Shown here: positions 44,284 to 52,890 of the stretch, in pieces
How the letters are laid out: each line of letters starts with the position of its first letter
How positions within the stretch are numbered: the first letter of the stretch is position 1
NCBI RefSeq assembly: GCF_036271055.1
Contig: NZ_DATBBJ010000108.1
Coordinates: forward strand, 1-64,000
Source of the DNA: Scandinavium sp036271055
Lineage (GTDB): Bacteria; Pseudomonadota; Gammaproteobacteria; Enterobacterales; Enterobacteriaceae
Length of the DNA: 64,000 bases
Direction: 5' to 3'
Position numbers and translations under genes: made by a program
The notes under the pieces: generated by a model
What the model was told of the DNA's origin: nothing
Databases searched by the model: none
The model's input: the letters and a program-made list of their open reading frames with translations, nothing else

Positions 44284-45107
44284 CAGAGAACGTGCTCATC
44301 CAGTAGCGCCTGGCAGGAAGGCGGCAACGGCGGCGGCGTCTTCTTCACAGGTTTGCTTGACCCGGGTTTCGGTGGTTCGAACCAGCTTTGCAGTTCTGCG
44401 CCACAACCATCACCCGCAGGGGGAGCGGCCTGATCTTCGCATTCCAGGCTGCCAGCCGGGCAGCGCAAACGCACGTGCATGTGCGCGCGATGCTGGAACC
44501 ACGGACGCACTTTACGCAGCCAGTCGCGGTCGGTGCCCGCATCAAGGCAAAGCTGCTGTTTGATAGCCGGATTGACGAAAATACGCGTCACGTCGTTGTC
44601 TTTAGCAGCCAGTTTAATCAGCGCGCTGATTTGCGGCGACCACAGCGAAGGCACCACGTGTTTGCCATCGGCGGCGACCAAATCCAGTGCTTGTGGCTTT
44701 AACAGTTGCGCAGACGTCCAGCGGATCTGAGGAAGTTGCAGGAAAACGTCGACGTCCAGCCCTGACTGATGGCTGGCGTGACCGCCGTTAAAACGCCCGC
44801 CCGCAGGCATCCCCATATCGCCAATCAACATCGTGCCAAGCCCCAGGTTGTGCACCTGATTGCTGAGACGCTGAATGAACAGGATCAAATCGGGATGACC
44901 AAAGTAGCGACGCTGATCGGTACGCATCACCTGATAGTTATCAGAGCGCAGCGGCAGCCCTTCCGATCCGACGATGCAACCATTGGCAAATGCGCCAATC
45001 GACTGCGCCGTTCCCGGGATCGGCTGGGTAATTTTTTGCCACGGCGTGGCGGCGAATCCTGCGCTGCTGGCAAGTATTGCCAGCAGCGCCATAACGGTTT
45101 TTTTCAT
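44283..45107 (-). CDS. mepA: Penicillin-insensitive murein endopeptidase MepA
   Basis: MepA cuts D-Ala-meso-DAP cross-links in peptidoglycan. It is a periplasmic LAS-type zinc peptidase of 274 residues with a signal peptide (KKTVMALLAILASSAGFA). Metal ligands lie in HASHQSGLDVDVFLQL (HxxxxxxxD) and HRAHMHVRL. It lies between aroC and yfcA, as in E. coli. Confidence 0.95.
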   Translation of the reverse strand: MKKTVMALLAILASSAGFAATPWQKITQPIPGTAQSIGAFANGCIVGSEGLPLRSDNYQVMRTDQRRYFGHPDLILFIQRLSNQVHNLGLGTMLIGDMGMPAGGRFNGGHASHQSGLDVDVFLQLPQIRWTSAQLLKPQALDLVAADGKHVVPSLWSPQISALIKLAAKDNDVTRIFVNPAIKQQLCLDAGTDRDWLRKVRPWFQHRAHMHVRLRCPAGSLECEDQAAPPAGDGCGAELQSWFEPPKPGSSKPVKKTPPPLPPSCQALLDEHVL

Positions 45108-45131
45108 TTTCCCGCGTTTCCCTGGAGATAA

Positions 45132-46217
45132 TTACCAGCGAGGAAGTGTGGTGGTCACATCCGCATTCTGCGCGCGTTGGCGCAGCAGATGATCCATCAG
45201 TACGATCGCCAGCATCGCTTCTGCGATCGGCACTGCACGGATCCCTACGCAAGGATCGTGGCGGCCTTTGGTGATCATTTCTACTTCTTCGCCAAAACGA
45301 TTGATAGTGCGACCCGGCACGGTGATGCTTGAGGTCGGTTTCAGCGCCATGTGGGCAATGATTTGCTGCCCGCTGCTGATCCCGCCGAGCACGCCACCGG
45401 CATGGTTGCTCTGAAAACCTTCTTTGGTGATTTCGTCGCGATTTTGACTACCACGTAGGCTCACCACTTCAAAGCCATCGCCAATCTCGACACCTTTTAC
45501 CGCATTGATGCTCATCAACGCATGCGCGATGTCCGCATCCAGACGGTCAAATACCGGCTCGCCGAGGCCCGGCGGTACGCCATCAGCCACAACGGTGACT
45601 TTCGCGCCGATAGAGTCGCCTTCTTTTTTCAGGCCACGCATCAGTTCATCGAGCGCGTCGATTTTCGCCGGATCCGGGCAGAAGAATGGGTTCTGTTCAA
45701 CTTGCTCCCAGTCTTTGATTTCCAGTGGAATATCACCCATTTGTGTCAGGCAGCCACGGATCACAATGCCAAATTTCTGCGCCAGATATTTCTTGGCGAT
45801 AGCACCTGCCGCCACGCGCATCGCTGTTTCGCGGGCAGACGAACGACCACCACCGCGATAATCACGCAGGCCGTATTTCTGCTCATACGTATAGTCTGCA
45901 TGGCCCGGACGAAACACGTCCTTGATCGCACTGTAATCCTGCGAACGCTGATCGGTGTTCTCAATCAACAAGCCGATGCTGGTCCCGGTGGTGACGCCTT
46001 CGAATACGCCGGAGAGGATTTTCACCTGATCCGGTTCGCGACGTTGCGTGGTGTAACGCGAGGTGCCAGGGCGGCGACGGTCAAGATCGTGTTGCAGATC
46101 CGCTTCCGTCAATGGAATACCCGGAGGCACGCCGTCCACGATGCAACCGAGTGCCACACCATGGGATTCGCCGAAGGTGGTTACGCGAAAGAGTTGTCCA
46201 ATTGTGTTACCTGCCAT
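45132..46217 (-). CDS. aroC: Chorismate synthase
   Basis: AroC removes phosphate from EPSP to make chorismate, using reduced FMN. The start at 46217 gives 361 residues, beginning AGNTIGQLFRVTTFGESHG. The signature HGVALGCIVDG, the segment RPGHADYTYEQKYGLRDYRG and GRHDPCVGIRAVPIAEAM are all present. It follows prmB by about 20 bp. Confidence 0.97.
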   Translation of the reverse strand: MAGNTIGQLFRVTTFGESHGVALGCIVDGVPPGIPLTEADLQHDLDRRRPGTSRYTTQRREPDQVKILSGVFEGVTTGTSIGLLIENTDQRSQDYSAIKDVFRPGHADYTYEQKYGLRDYRGGGRSSARETAMRVAAGAIAKKYLAQKFGIVIRGCLTQMGDIPLEIKDWEQVEQNPFFCPDPAKIDALDELMRGLKKEGDSIGAKVTVVADGVPPGLGEPVFDRLDADIAHALMSINAVKGVEIGDGFEVVSLRGSQNRDEITKEGFQSNHAGGVLGGISSGQQIIAHMALKPTSSITVPGRTINRFGEEVEMITKGRHDPCVGIRAVPIAEAMLAIVLMDHLLRQRAQNADVTTTLPRW

Positions 46218-46238
46218 CACGACTCCATCGAATTTTAA

Positions 46239-47171
46239 TTAGTCTTTATAGATGCTGAAATGTTCGCGGGCAGCCAGAAGCTGCGCTTTGGTGAGCATAA
46301 AGACGCCGTCGCCGCCGTTATCAAACTCAAGCCAGGTGAACGGAACGTCAGGATACTGCTCTATGAGATGTACCATGCTGTTACCGACTTCACAAATCAG
46401 AATGCCGTCGTCAGTGAGGTAATCCGGTGCGTTGCCAAGAATGCGGCGCGTCAGTTTCAGACCATCTGAACCCGATGCCAGACCCAATTCGGGTTCATGG
46501 CGATATTCGTTCGGCAGGTCTGCCATGTCTTCTGCATCTACGTACGGTGGATTGGTCACAATCAGATCGTATTGCACTTTCGGCAAGTCGCGGAACAAGT
46601 CGGAACGGATTGGCGTCACGTGATGAAGCAGACCGTGATCTTCGATGTTTTGCTCAGCCACCGCCAGCGCGTCCGGGGAAATATCCACGCCGTCGACTTC
46701 CGCTTCCGGGAAGGCATAAGCACAGGCGATAGCGATGCAGCCGCTGCCGGTACACATATCCAGAATATGCTCAGGCTGATGGGAAATCAGGCCAGAGAAA
46801 CGGTTATTGATGAGTTCGCCAATCGGCGAGCGCGGCACCAGCACACGTTCATCAACGTAAAATTCGTGGCCGCAGAACCAGGCTTTGTTGGTCAGATAGG
46901 AAACCGGGATACGCTCATTCACACGGCGGATCACACGTTCAACGATGCGGTGTTTCTCACTGGAGGTCAGACGCGCGGTATGCATGTCTTCAGGGATATC
47001 CAGCGGTAAATAGAGTGACGGCAGCACCAGCTGGACGGCCTCATCCCACGGGTTATCCGTGCCGTGACCGTACCAGATGCCCGCCGCACTAAAACGGCTG
47101 ACAGACCAGCGCAACATATCCTGAATGGTATGCAGCTCATTGACTGCTTCATCGACAAAAATTTTATCCAT
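46239..47171 (-). CDS. prmB: Ribosomal protein uL3 N5-glutamine methyltransferase PrmB
   Basis: PrmB methylates a glutamine side chain of ribosomal protein L3. The start at 47171 follows GGAGGGG and gives 310 residues, as in E. coli; the frame open to 47315 has no support. The SAM motif is ILDMCTGSGCIAIACA, and the catalytic NPPY is in LIVTNPPYVDAEDM. It is divergent from smrB. Confidence 0.96.
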   Translation of the reverse strand: MDKIFVDEAVNELHTIQDMLRWSVSRFSAAGIWYGHGTDNPWDEAVQLVLPSLYLPLDIPEDMHTARLTSSEKHRIVERVIRRVNERIPVSYLTNKAWFCGHEFYVDERVLVPRSPIGELINNRFSGLISHQPEHILDMCTGSGCIAIACAYAFPEAEVDGVDISPDALAVAEQNIEDHGLLHHVTPIRSDLFRDLPKVQYDLIVTNPPYVDAEDMADLPNEYRHEPELGLASGSDGLKLTRRILGNAPDYLTDDGILICEVGNSMVHLIEQYPDVPFTWLEFDNGGDGVFMLTKAQLLAAREHFSIYKD

Positions 47172-47335
47172 TTTCCCCTCCAGGGCCCATCGCTGAAATT
47201 CGGCGGCTAGTTTGCCACGAAGACGCCGATAAATCAGCATCCTTGCGTCGCAGGACAGGGGAAAAAATGCGTTTTCCCTGCCCGGAAGCGAAGAGAGTCG
47301 GGTAAACTGTCGCAAAGTGAAAATGAGAAGAGTCG

Positions 47336-47887
47336 ATGAAGAAGAAAACCGTACTCAGCGAGGAGGATCACGCGCTGTTCCAGCAGCTGATGACCGGCAC
47401 CCGCAAGATTAAGCAGGACACCATTGTCCATCGCCCGGCACGCAAGAAAGTGAGCGAAGTGCCGGTGAAGCGCTTGCTTCAGGAACAGGCCGATAACAGC
47501 CACTATTTTTCCGATGAATTTCAGCCGCTGCTGAACACCGAAGGCGCGATGAAATACGTGCGTGCTGACGTCAGTCATTTCGAAGCGAAGAAATTGCGCC
47601 GTGGCGATTACTCCCCGGAGCTGTTTCTGGATTTGCACGGGCTGACACAGATGCAGGCAAAACAGGAATTAGGCGCGCTGATTGCCGCCTGTCGTCGTGA
47701 ACATGTGTTTTGCACCTGTGTGATGCACGGACACGGTAAGCACATTCTGAAACAGCAAACACCACTGTGGCTGGCACAGCATCCACACGTGATGGCGTTT
47801 CATCAGGCACCCAAAGAGTACGGCGGAGATGCCGCATTGCTGGTGTTGATTGAGATAGAAGAGTGGCAACCACCTGAGCTGCCTTGA
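47336..47887 (+). CDS. smrB: Ribosome rescue endonuclease SmrB
   Basis: SmrB cuts mRNA between collided ribosomes. It has 183 residues: an N-terminal region that recruits the protein to ribosomes, and a C-terminal Smr domain with DLHGLTQMQAKQEL and the catalytic-type segment VMHGHGKHILKQQT. It is divergent from prmB. Confidence 0.95.
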   Translation: MKKKTVLSEEDHALFQQLMTGTRKIKQDTIVHRPARKKVSEVPVKRLLQEQADNSHYFSDEFQPLLNTEGAMKYVRADVSHFEAKKLRRGDYSPELFLDLHGLTQMQAKQELGALIAACRREHVFCTCVMHGHGKHILKQQTPLWLAQHPHVMAFHQAPKEYGGDAALLVLIEIEEWQPPELP

Positions 47888-47893
47888 GAAAGT

Positions 47894-47923
47894 GGCGGGA
47901 AGCGCACGGCTCACCCGCCTTTT
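47894..47923 (+). terminator. Terminator after smrB
   Basis: A GGCGGG...CCCGCC stem (47894-47899 with 47914-47919) is followed by TTTT, just after the smrB stop. Confidence 0.65.
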
Positions 47924-47925
47924 AC

Positions 47926-48411
47926 TCAGATGGCTTTGGCCATCTTCAGATTGCAGGGGCTCATCTGCCAGTTGAACTGGCCTTGCCCGTTGGCGTCCAG
48001 GGTGACGTTTGCAATCGCGGAGGTCGAGAACATCGGCGGCGCTTCACTCGGACAGAGTTCGGACACCAGATAGCCCACCAGCGGCAGATGAGAAACCACC
48101 AACGCCGAGGCAACGCCTTCGTTTGCCAGCGCCTGCAGATAGGCACTTACCAGTCCCACATCGCCGCAAGGCGTGAGTTCCGGCAGGACATCGATCTCCT
48201 TTGGCAGGTTCATGCACTCCCCTACCACATCCAGCGTTTGTTCGGCTCGTAAGAACGGGCTGACCAGAACGCGCTCAATATCCACTTTTTGGCCTTTCAG
48301 CCAGGTCGCCATCTGACGGGATTCATCGCAACCACACGTGGTGAGAGGACGAACCGAGTCACTGGCTGCATCGAGGGCCGCATCGCCATGACGCATAATA
48401 AAAACTTGCAT
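47926..48411 (-). CDS. sixA: Phosphohistidine phosphatase SixA
   Basis: SixA is a histidine phosphatase that acts on phosphorylated NPr of the nitrogen PTS (earlier proposed for ArcB). It has 161 residues of the phosphoglycerate-mutase fold. The catalytic RHG is in QVFIMRHGDAALDAASDS, and the second histidine is in ALVVSHLPLVGYL. The gap 48412-48584 to fadJ holds no gene. Confidence 0.94.
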   Translation of the reverse strand: MQVFIMRHGDAALDAASDSVRPLTTCGCDESRQMATWLKGQKVDIERVLVSPFLRAEQTLDVVGECMNLPKEIDVLPELTPCGDVGLVSAYLQALANEGVASALVVSHLPLVGYLVSELCPSEAPPMFSTSAIANVTLDANGQGQFNWQMSPCNLKMAKAI

Positions 48412-48584
48412 ATTGCACCGCTTTTGTTAACCAGAAGCACCAAAGTAAAACACACGCAAGAATCACGCTGCTCACCTGGTGGTCGGGCATTGTGCCTGAT
48501 CCATTCGATGAATGAAACGCTGTTTTTTACCTCAATGGCGTAAGTATAGTCAATATCTGTTTACAAAATAGCCATTCATCAGCG

Positions 48585-50765
48585 TTAACCATTTTCTGGA
48601 TTTACCTTTATTTGACCTCGACTCAGCGTCTCAGTTTCATTTGTGGGCCAAAAGGCCAGGCCCTGTTCTGCCATCCTTACTAATGCGTCGCACGGCGCAA
48701 ACCGTGGCCCATATTGGGTCGTCAGGCGTTGCAGAATGGCCACGACTTCCCCCGCGCCGAGGGTATCCATATACCGGAACGGACCGCCCAAAAACGGCGG
48801 AAAACCAATGCCAAACACCGCACCGATGTCACCATCACGCGCACTGCGAACAACTTGCTCATCAAAACAACGTGCCGCTTCGTTGAGCATCATCATCACG
48901 CAACGCTCGGCGATCTGTTGCCCGGAGAGCGTTCCCTTCTTCCCGGCACCAATAAGCGTATAAATTGCAGGGTCAGGTTGTTTTTTGCTTTTACGCCCTT
49001 TCGCGCCGTAAAGATAGAAACCACGACCATTTTTTCTGCCTTTGCGATCGTCATTCAAAATTGCGCTAATGATATTTGCAGGCGCGCTAAAACGATCTCC
49101 GTAAGCGCTTTCCAGCACTGGAATAATTTTAGTCCCGGTATCAATTCCAACCTCATCCAAAAGTTGGATTGGCCCTACGGGGAAACCAAATTTCGTTAAT
49201 GCACCATCGATGTGTTCAATGGATTCACCCTCAGTCAGCAGCCGCATCGCTTCATTAATATAAGGGGCGAGAATCCGGTTAACGTAAAACCCTGCTTTAT
49301 CAGCCACGACTACCGGCGTCTTTCCGAGCTGTTTCGCCAGCTTCACAGTGGTGGCAATCGTGGTTTCCGATGTGCCTGCATGCGGGATCACTTCGACCAG
49401 CGGCATTTTCTCGACCGGGCTAAAGAAATGCAGGCCAATCACCTGTTCCGGACGTTGCGCCAGTGCGGCGATATCACCAATCGGCAGCGATGAAGTGTTA
49501 GAGGCAAAAATGGTGTGCGCGGCGAAGTGCGATTCAACTTCCGCAACCATTTGTTGTTTCAGCGATAAATCCTCAAACACGGCTTCAATGACCACGTCCC
49601 TATGGGCGAAACCTCGGTAATCTGTGGTGCCTGAAATCAGGGCCAGTTGGCTGTCGCGCTCACTGGTTCGTATATGGCGGCGACGCACCTTCTTATCAAG
49701 CAACTCCCAACTGTACTTCAACGCATGGTTGATACCTTTGGCATTGATATCCTTTATACGTACCGGCAATTTCGCTTTGCTGGCGGTGACAAAAGCAATC
49801 CCGCCGCCCATCAAACCGCCGCCTAACACAGCCACGGAATGCAGATCTTTCGGTTCCGCGTTCGCCGCCGGATCTTTTTTCACTTCGGTGCTGGCGAAGA
49901 ATATGGAACGCAGCGCTTTTGACTGCGGCGTCATCGCCAGCTCGCCAAACGCCCGGGCTTCGGCTTCGTAACCGCTGCTACTGCCCTGCGCCAGGCCCGT
50001 TTCTATTACCTTTAATATGCGTCCGGTCGCCGGGTAATTGCCCTGCGTTTTCTGCTCGGTCTTCTTCGCTGCCATACTGAACACAAGGCTTCGCCCCAAC
50101 GGCCCAGCAAGAATGCGCTCCCGTACAGGCAGACGACGGCTACCGGGGCGCTCTTGTTTCGCCAACTCAATTGCTGCTTCCAGCAGAATGGAGTGAGGCA
50201 CGACATCGTCGACCAGACCGACTTTCAAAGCCTGACGTGCGCGAAGCTGTTTGCCAGTCAAAATCATCTCTATCGCCTTGCTGATCCCCACCAAACGCGG
50301 CAACCGCTGCGTGCCACCTGAACCCGGCAACAAACCCAGTTGCACTTCCGGCAGGCCCAGCACCGTTTTCGCATCGTCGGAACAAATTCGGCGGTGACAG
50401 GCTAATGCCAGTTCCAGACCGCCACCGAGACAGGCTCCATGAATTGCCGCCACCACAGGGATCGCCAGCGCATGGATTTCCGCCATGATTTGCTGCCCCT
50501 GCTTCGCCAGCGCTTCGGCTTCCTGCGCCGTCTGGCAATTGCCAATCATGTTGATGTCGGCCCCGGCAATAAAGTTGTCCGGCTTGCCCGAGATAAACAC
50601 CACCCCACGCAATGCTTTGTTGTCCCGGATTTGCTTGAGGATGGCCCTAACCTGAACGCCAAATTCCGCTTTCAGGGTATTCATTTTCTCGTCTGGCACG
50701 TCGATGGTAATGACGGCGACATTGTCGAGGCGCTCGGTCAGGGTAAATGCGGATGTCGTTTCCAT
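48585..50765 (-). CDS. fadJ: Fatty acid oxidation complex subunit alpha FadJ
   Basis: FadJ has enoyl-CoA hydratase, 3-hydroxyacyl-CoA dehydrogenase and epimerase activity, and works with FadI in anaerobic beta-oxidation. The start at 50765 shares a base with the fadI stop (TAATG) and gives 726 residues (E. coli 714). The N-terminal crotonase domain has GACLGGGLELALACHRR and EVQLGLLPGSGGTQRLPRL; the dehydrogenase domain begins AVLGGGLMGGGIAFV near residue 320 and has IGLHFFSPVEKMPLVEVI. Confidence 0.96.
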   Translation of the reverse strand: METTSAFTLTERLDNVAVITIDVPDEKMNTLKAEFGVQVRAILKQIRDNKALRGVVFISGKPDNFIAGADINMIGNCQTAQEAEALAKQGQQIMAEIHALAIPVVAAIHGACLGGGLELALACHRRICSDDAKTVLGLPEVQLGLLPGSGGTQRLPRLVGISKAIEMILTGKQLRARQALKVGLVDDVVPHSILLEAAIELAKQERPGSRRLPVRERILAGPLGRSLVFSMAAKKTEQKTQGNYPATGRILKVIETGLAQGSSSGYEAEARAFGELAMTPQSKALRSIFFASTEVKKDPAANAEPKDLHSVAVLGGGLMGGGIAFVTASKAKLPVRIKDINAKGINHALKYSWELLDKKVRRRHIRTSERDSQLALISGTTDYRGFAHRDVVIEAVFEDLSLKQQMVAEVESHFAAHTIFASNTSSLPIGDIAALAQRPEQVIGLHFFSPVEKMPLVEVIPHAGTSETTIATTVKLAKQLGKTPVVVADKAGFYVNRILAPYINEAMRLLTEGESIEHIDGALTKFGFPVGPIQLLDEVGIDTGTKIIPVLESAYGDRFSAPANIISAILNDDRKGRKNGRGFYLYGAKGRKSKKQPDPAIYTLIGAGKKGTLSGQQIAERCVMMMLNEAARCFDEQVVRSARDGDIGAVFGIGFPPFLGGPFRYMDTLGAGEVVAILQRLTTQYGPRFAPCDALVRMAEQGLAFWPTNETETLSRGQIKVNPENG

Positions 50766-52075
50766 TATTCGGCCTCCAGAACCATAGCCGCACCTAAACC
50801 GCCGGCAGCACAAGCGGTCACAAGGCCAAAACCACCGCCGCGGCGGCGTAGCTCATTGAGTGTTTGGGTGATCATTCGTGCGCCCGTGGCGGCAAAAGGA
50901 TGTCCGTAGGCGATTGAACCGCCCAGAACGTTGAATTTACTGTCGTCAACTTCGCCCGTTGCGTGGCTGCGTCCGAGGACGTCGCGAGCAAAACGTTCGC
51001 TCGCCATGAGCTGGAGATTTGCCAGCGTTTGCGCGGCAAAGGCTTCGTGCATATCAAAGAGCGTCAAATCAGCCATTGTCAGACCGGCACGTTCCAGCGC
51101 CAGTGGTGTCGACCACGCTGGCCCCAGCAGCATGTCCTGCCAGACATCAATCGCGGTGAACGCATAACTGCGCAGATAGCCGAGCGGTTTCAGGCCCAAC
51201 TCTTTCGCACGGGATTCGGTCATCAGGATAACCGCGGCGGCACCGTCGGTCAGTGGCGTACTGTTGGCGGCAGTCACCGTGCCGTGTTTGCGGTCAAACG
51301 CCGGACGCAGTTTTGCATAATCGGCTAGCGAAGAATTCATCCGCACGTTGTTGTCCTGCTCCAGCGGGTCGCGGAACGGTGGTGCGTAGGCGGTCATCAC
51401 TTCATCGGTCAGTTTGCCGTCGGCCCAGGCTTTCGCGGCATGCAGATGAGAACGATGGGCCAGCGCATCCTGCTGCTCACGCGTGATGCCCCAGGTTTTC
51501 GCCATTTGCTCGGCAGTATCCCCCATCCGTAAGCCAGTGGAATATTCCGCAACGGCTGGCGGCACGGGCGCCAAATCACGCAGGCGAAGACGAGAGAAGA
51601 GTTTCAGTTTTTGCCCCATCGTCCGGGCTTTATTGGCGTCCACCAGCGTGCGCGCCAATGTTTTGCTGACCCCAATCGGCAATACGGATGATGAATCCGC
51701 TCCACCCGCAATCCCGGCGCGGATGGTTCCTGCCATCAGGCTTTCGGCGACGTTCGCCACCGCCTGAAAGCTCGTGGCGCAGGCACGACTGACGCTGTAA
51801 GCATCGGTGTGCACACTCATACCTGTCCCGAGTACGATTTCGCGGGCGATATTGGGCGCTTCGGGCATTTGTACTACCTGACCGAAGACCAGTTGTTCGA
51901 TAATTTCGGGGGGAATTTCGCTGCGAGCCAGCAGTTCACCGACGACCATTTTCCCCAAATCGACAGCGGGGATGCCGTGAAATGCCGTCGCCTGACGAGC
52001 AAATGGGGTTCGCAACCCGCTGACAATGGCAATGCGATCGCCCTGACGGGTGATAAGCGGTAATGCCTGACTCAT
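50765..52075 (-). CDS. fadI: 3-ketoacyl-CoA thiolase FadI
   Basis: FadI cleaves 3-ketoacyl-CoA with CoA to release acetyl-CoA. It has 436 residues, as in E. coli. The nucleophile is Cys99 in SVSRACATSFQAVA; the C-terminal motifs DMHEAFAAQT and GGSIAYGHPFAATGAR hold the catalytic histidines, and VTACAAGGLGAAMVLE closes the site. It is co-transcribed with fadJ, and a FadR operator lies 24-40 bp upstream. Confidence 0.97.
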   Translation of the reverse strand: MSQALPLITRQGDRIAIVSGLRTPFARQATAFHGIPAVDLGKMVVGELLARSEIPPEIIEQLVFGQVVQMPEAPNIAREIVLGTGMSVHTDAYSVSRACATSFQAVANVAESLMAGTIRAGIAGGADSSSVLPIGVSKTLARTLVDANKARTMGQKLKLFSRLRLRDLAPVPPAVAEYSTGLRMGDTAEQMAKTWGITREQQDALAHRSHLHAAKAWADGKLTDEVMTAYAPPFRDPLEQDNNVRMNSSLADYAKLRPAFDRKHGTVTAANSTPLTDGAAAVILMTESRAKELGLKPLGYLRSYAFTAIDVWQDMLLGPAWSTPLALERAGLTMADLTLFDMHEAFAAQTLANLQLMASERFARDVLGRSHATGEVDDSKFNVLGGSIAYGHPFAATGARMITQTLNELRRRGGGFGLVTACAAGGLGAAMVLEAE

Positions 52076-52098
52076 AACCTTCCCCTGATAAACGTAAA

Positions 52099-52115
52099 AA
52101 GTGGTCTGACCTGAT
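52099..52115. promoter_or_regulatory. FadR operator upstream of fadIJ
   Basis: AAGTGGTCTGACCTGAT matches the FadR consensus AACTGGTCnGACCnGTT closely and lies directly before fadI. It implies repression unless long-chain acyl-CoA is present. Confidence 0.85.
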
Positions 52116-52196
52116 AACAGTCTTAACTAATTTTTTACATTCAGCCAATCAGGGAAGCCCAAAAATGGGAGCCAAAACACACTGAGATAAAAAAGA

Positions 52197-52223
52197 AAAC
52201 GCCCCTGCGTGGCAGAGGCGTTT
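52197..52223 (-). terminator. Terminator after yfcZ
   Basis: The AAACGCC/GGCGTTT stem (52197-52203 with 52217-52223) with an inner CTGC/GCAG helix is followed on the minus strand by TTCTTTTTTATC. Confidence 0.8.
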
Positions 52224-52233
52224 AGAGAGGGGA

Positions 52234-52518
52234 TTAACGCAGGCCGAGCTGGAAAATCAGGGTCTCAGCTTCGCAGCAGAATACGAAATCAATATCCAGT
52301 TGTACGCCGCCTTCTACTTCTTTAAAGGTCGGGATGATGTTGCATGGATCGGACTCCACACCACGCGCTCTTTCGCTTAATGCTGCCAGTGTTTCTTCGG
52401 CTTCTGCACGGTTCGCAAAAACGCGGCTGTAAGACGCGGTGCAATCGGTGTTGTCCATAATGGTGCCAACATCCATACAGCAGCAAACCGGGGTTTCATC
52501 AGCACTGCATTTACTCAT
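52234..52518 (-). CDS. yfcZ: YfcZ/YiiS family protein
   Basis: This 94-residue protein of unknown function is almost identical to E. coli YfcZ (MSKCSADETPVCCCMDVGTI). It is Cys-rich at the N-terminus (a CCC run), which suggests metal or redox chemistry but is not proof. The start at 52518 matches E. coli; a start at 52542 would add 8 residues. It is divergent from fadL. Confidence 0.93.
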   Translation of the reverse strand: MSKCSADETPVCCCMDVGTIMDNTDCTASYSRVFANRAEAEETLAALSERARGVESDPCNIIPTFKEVEGGVQLDIDFVFCCEAETLIFQLGLR

Positions 52519-52622
52519 CGTAGATTTCCTCTGTATTCGCACTCAGGGTGCCAGATAAACAATGCCTTTATTTTACGCCCCTGCCGTAAGGCTCACCAGT
52601 TGATATTAATTTGAACGGGGAG

Positions 52623-52642
52623 AAGTGAGCTAAATCACAATT
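52623..52642. promoter_or_regulatory. CRP-like site between yfcZ and fadL
   Basis: AAGTGAGCTAAATCACAATT has GTGA-N6-TCAC with flanking A/T, close to the CRP consensus. It is about 105 bp before yfcZ and 250 bp before fadL, so the target gene is open. Confidence 0.55.
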
Positions 52643-52763
52643 AAAAATGATCTAAAACAAAAATCACCCTGTCAGGTGAACCTCGACGGCGCGAATTTTG
52701 CCAGCTGGATCAAATTTCTTAGATCACATTTGAAAAAACTTATAAACATACTTGCAACATCTC

Positions 52764-52780
52764 AGCTGGTCAGACCTATA
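52764..52780. promoter_or_regulatory. FadR operator 1 of fadL
   Basis: AGCTGGTCAGACCTATA is a strong FadR match about 110 bp before fadL. E. coli fadL also has two FadR sites in its promoter. Confidence 0.82.
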
Positions 52781-52787
52781 CTCTCGG

Positions 52788-52804
52788 CACTGGTCTGATT
52801 TCTC
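52788..52804. promoter_or_regulatory. FadR operator 2 of fadL
   Basis: CACTGGTCTGATTTCTC keeps the CTGGTCTGA half of the FadR consensus, 24 bp after operator 1. Confidence 0.7.
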
Positions 52805-52890
52805 TGACGTAACACAGACCCTACACTTCGCACTTCTGTTACGGCATGTAACAAATTTTGAATAAAAATAACTCTATTGAGGTTATGGTC

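Noticed and set aside
48412..48584. A small gene or sRNA between sixA and fadJ
   Set aside because: No start with a ribosome binding site and no clear promoter-terminator pair could be seen.
52858..52890. TTG start giving a longer FadL
   Set aside because: The signal peptide and the match with E. coli begin at the ATG at 52891, with GAGG at the right distance.
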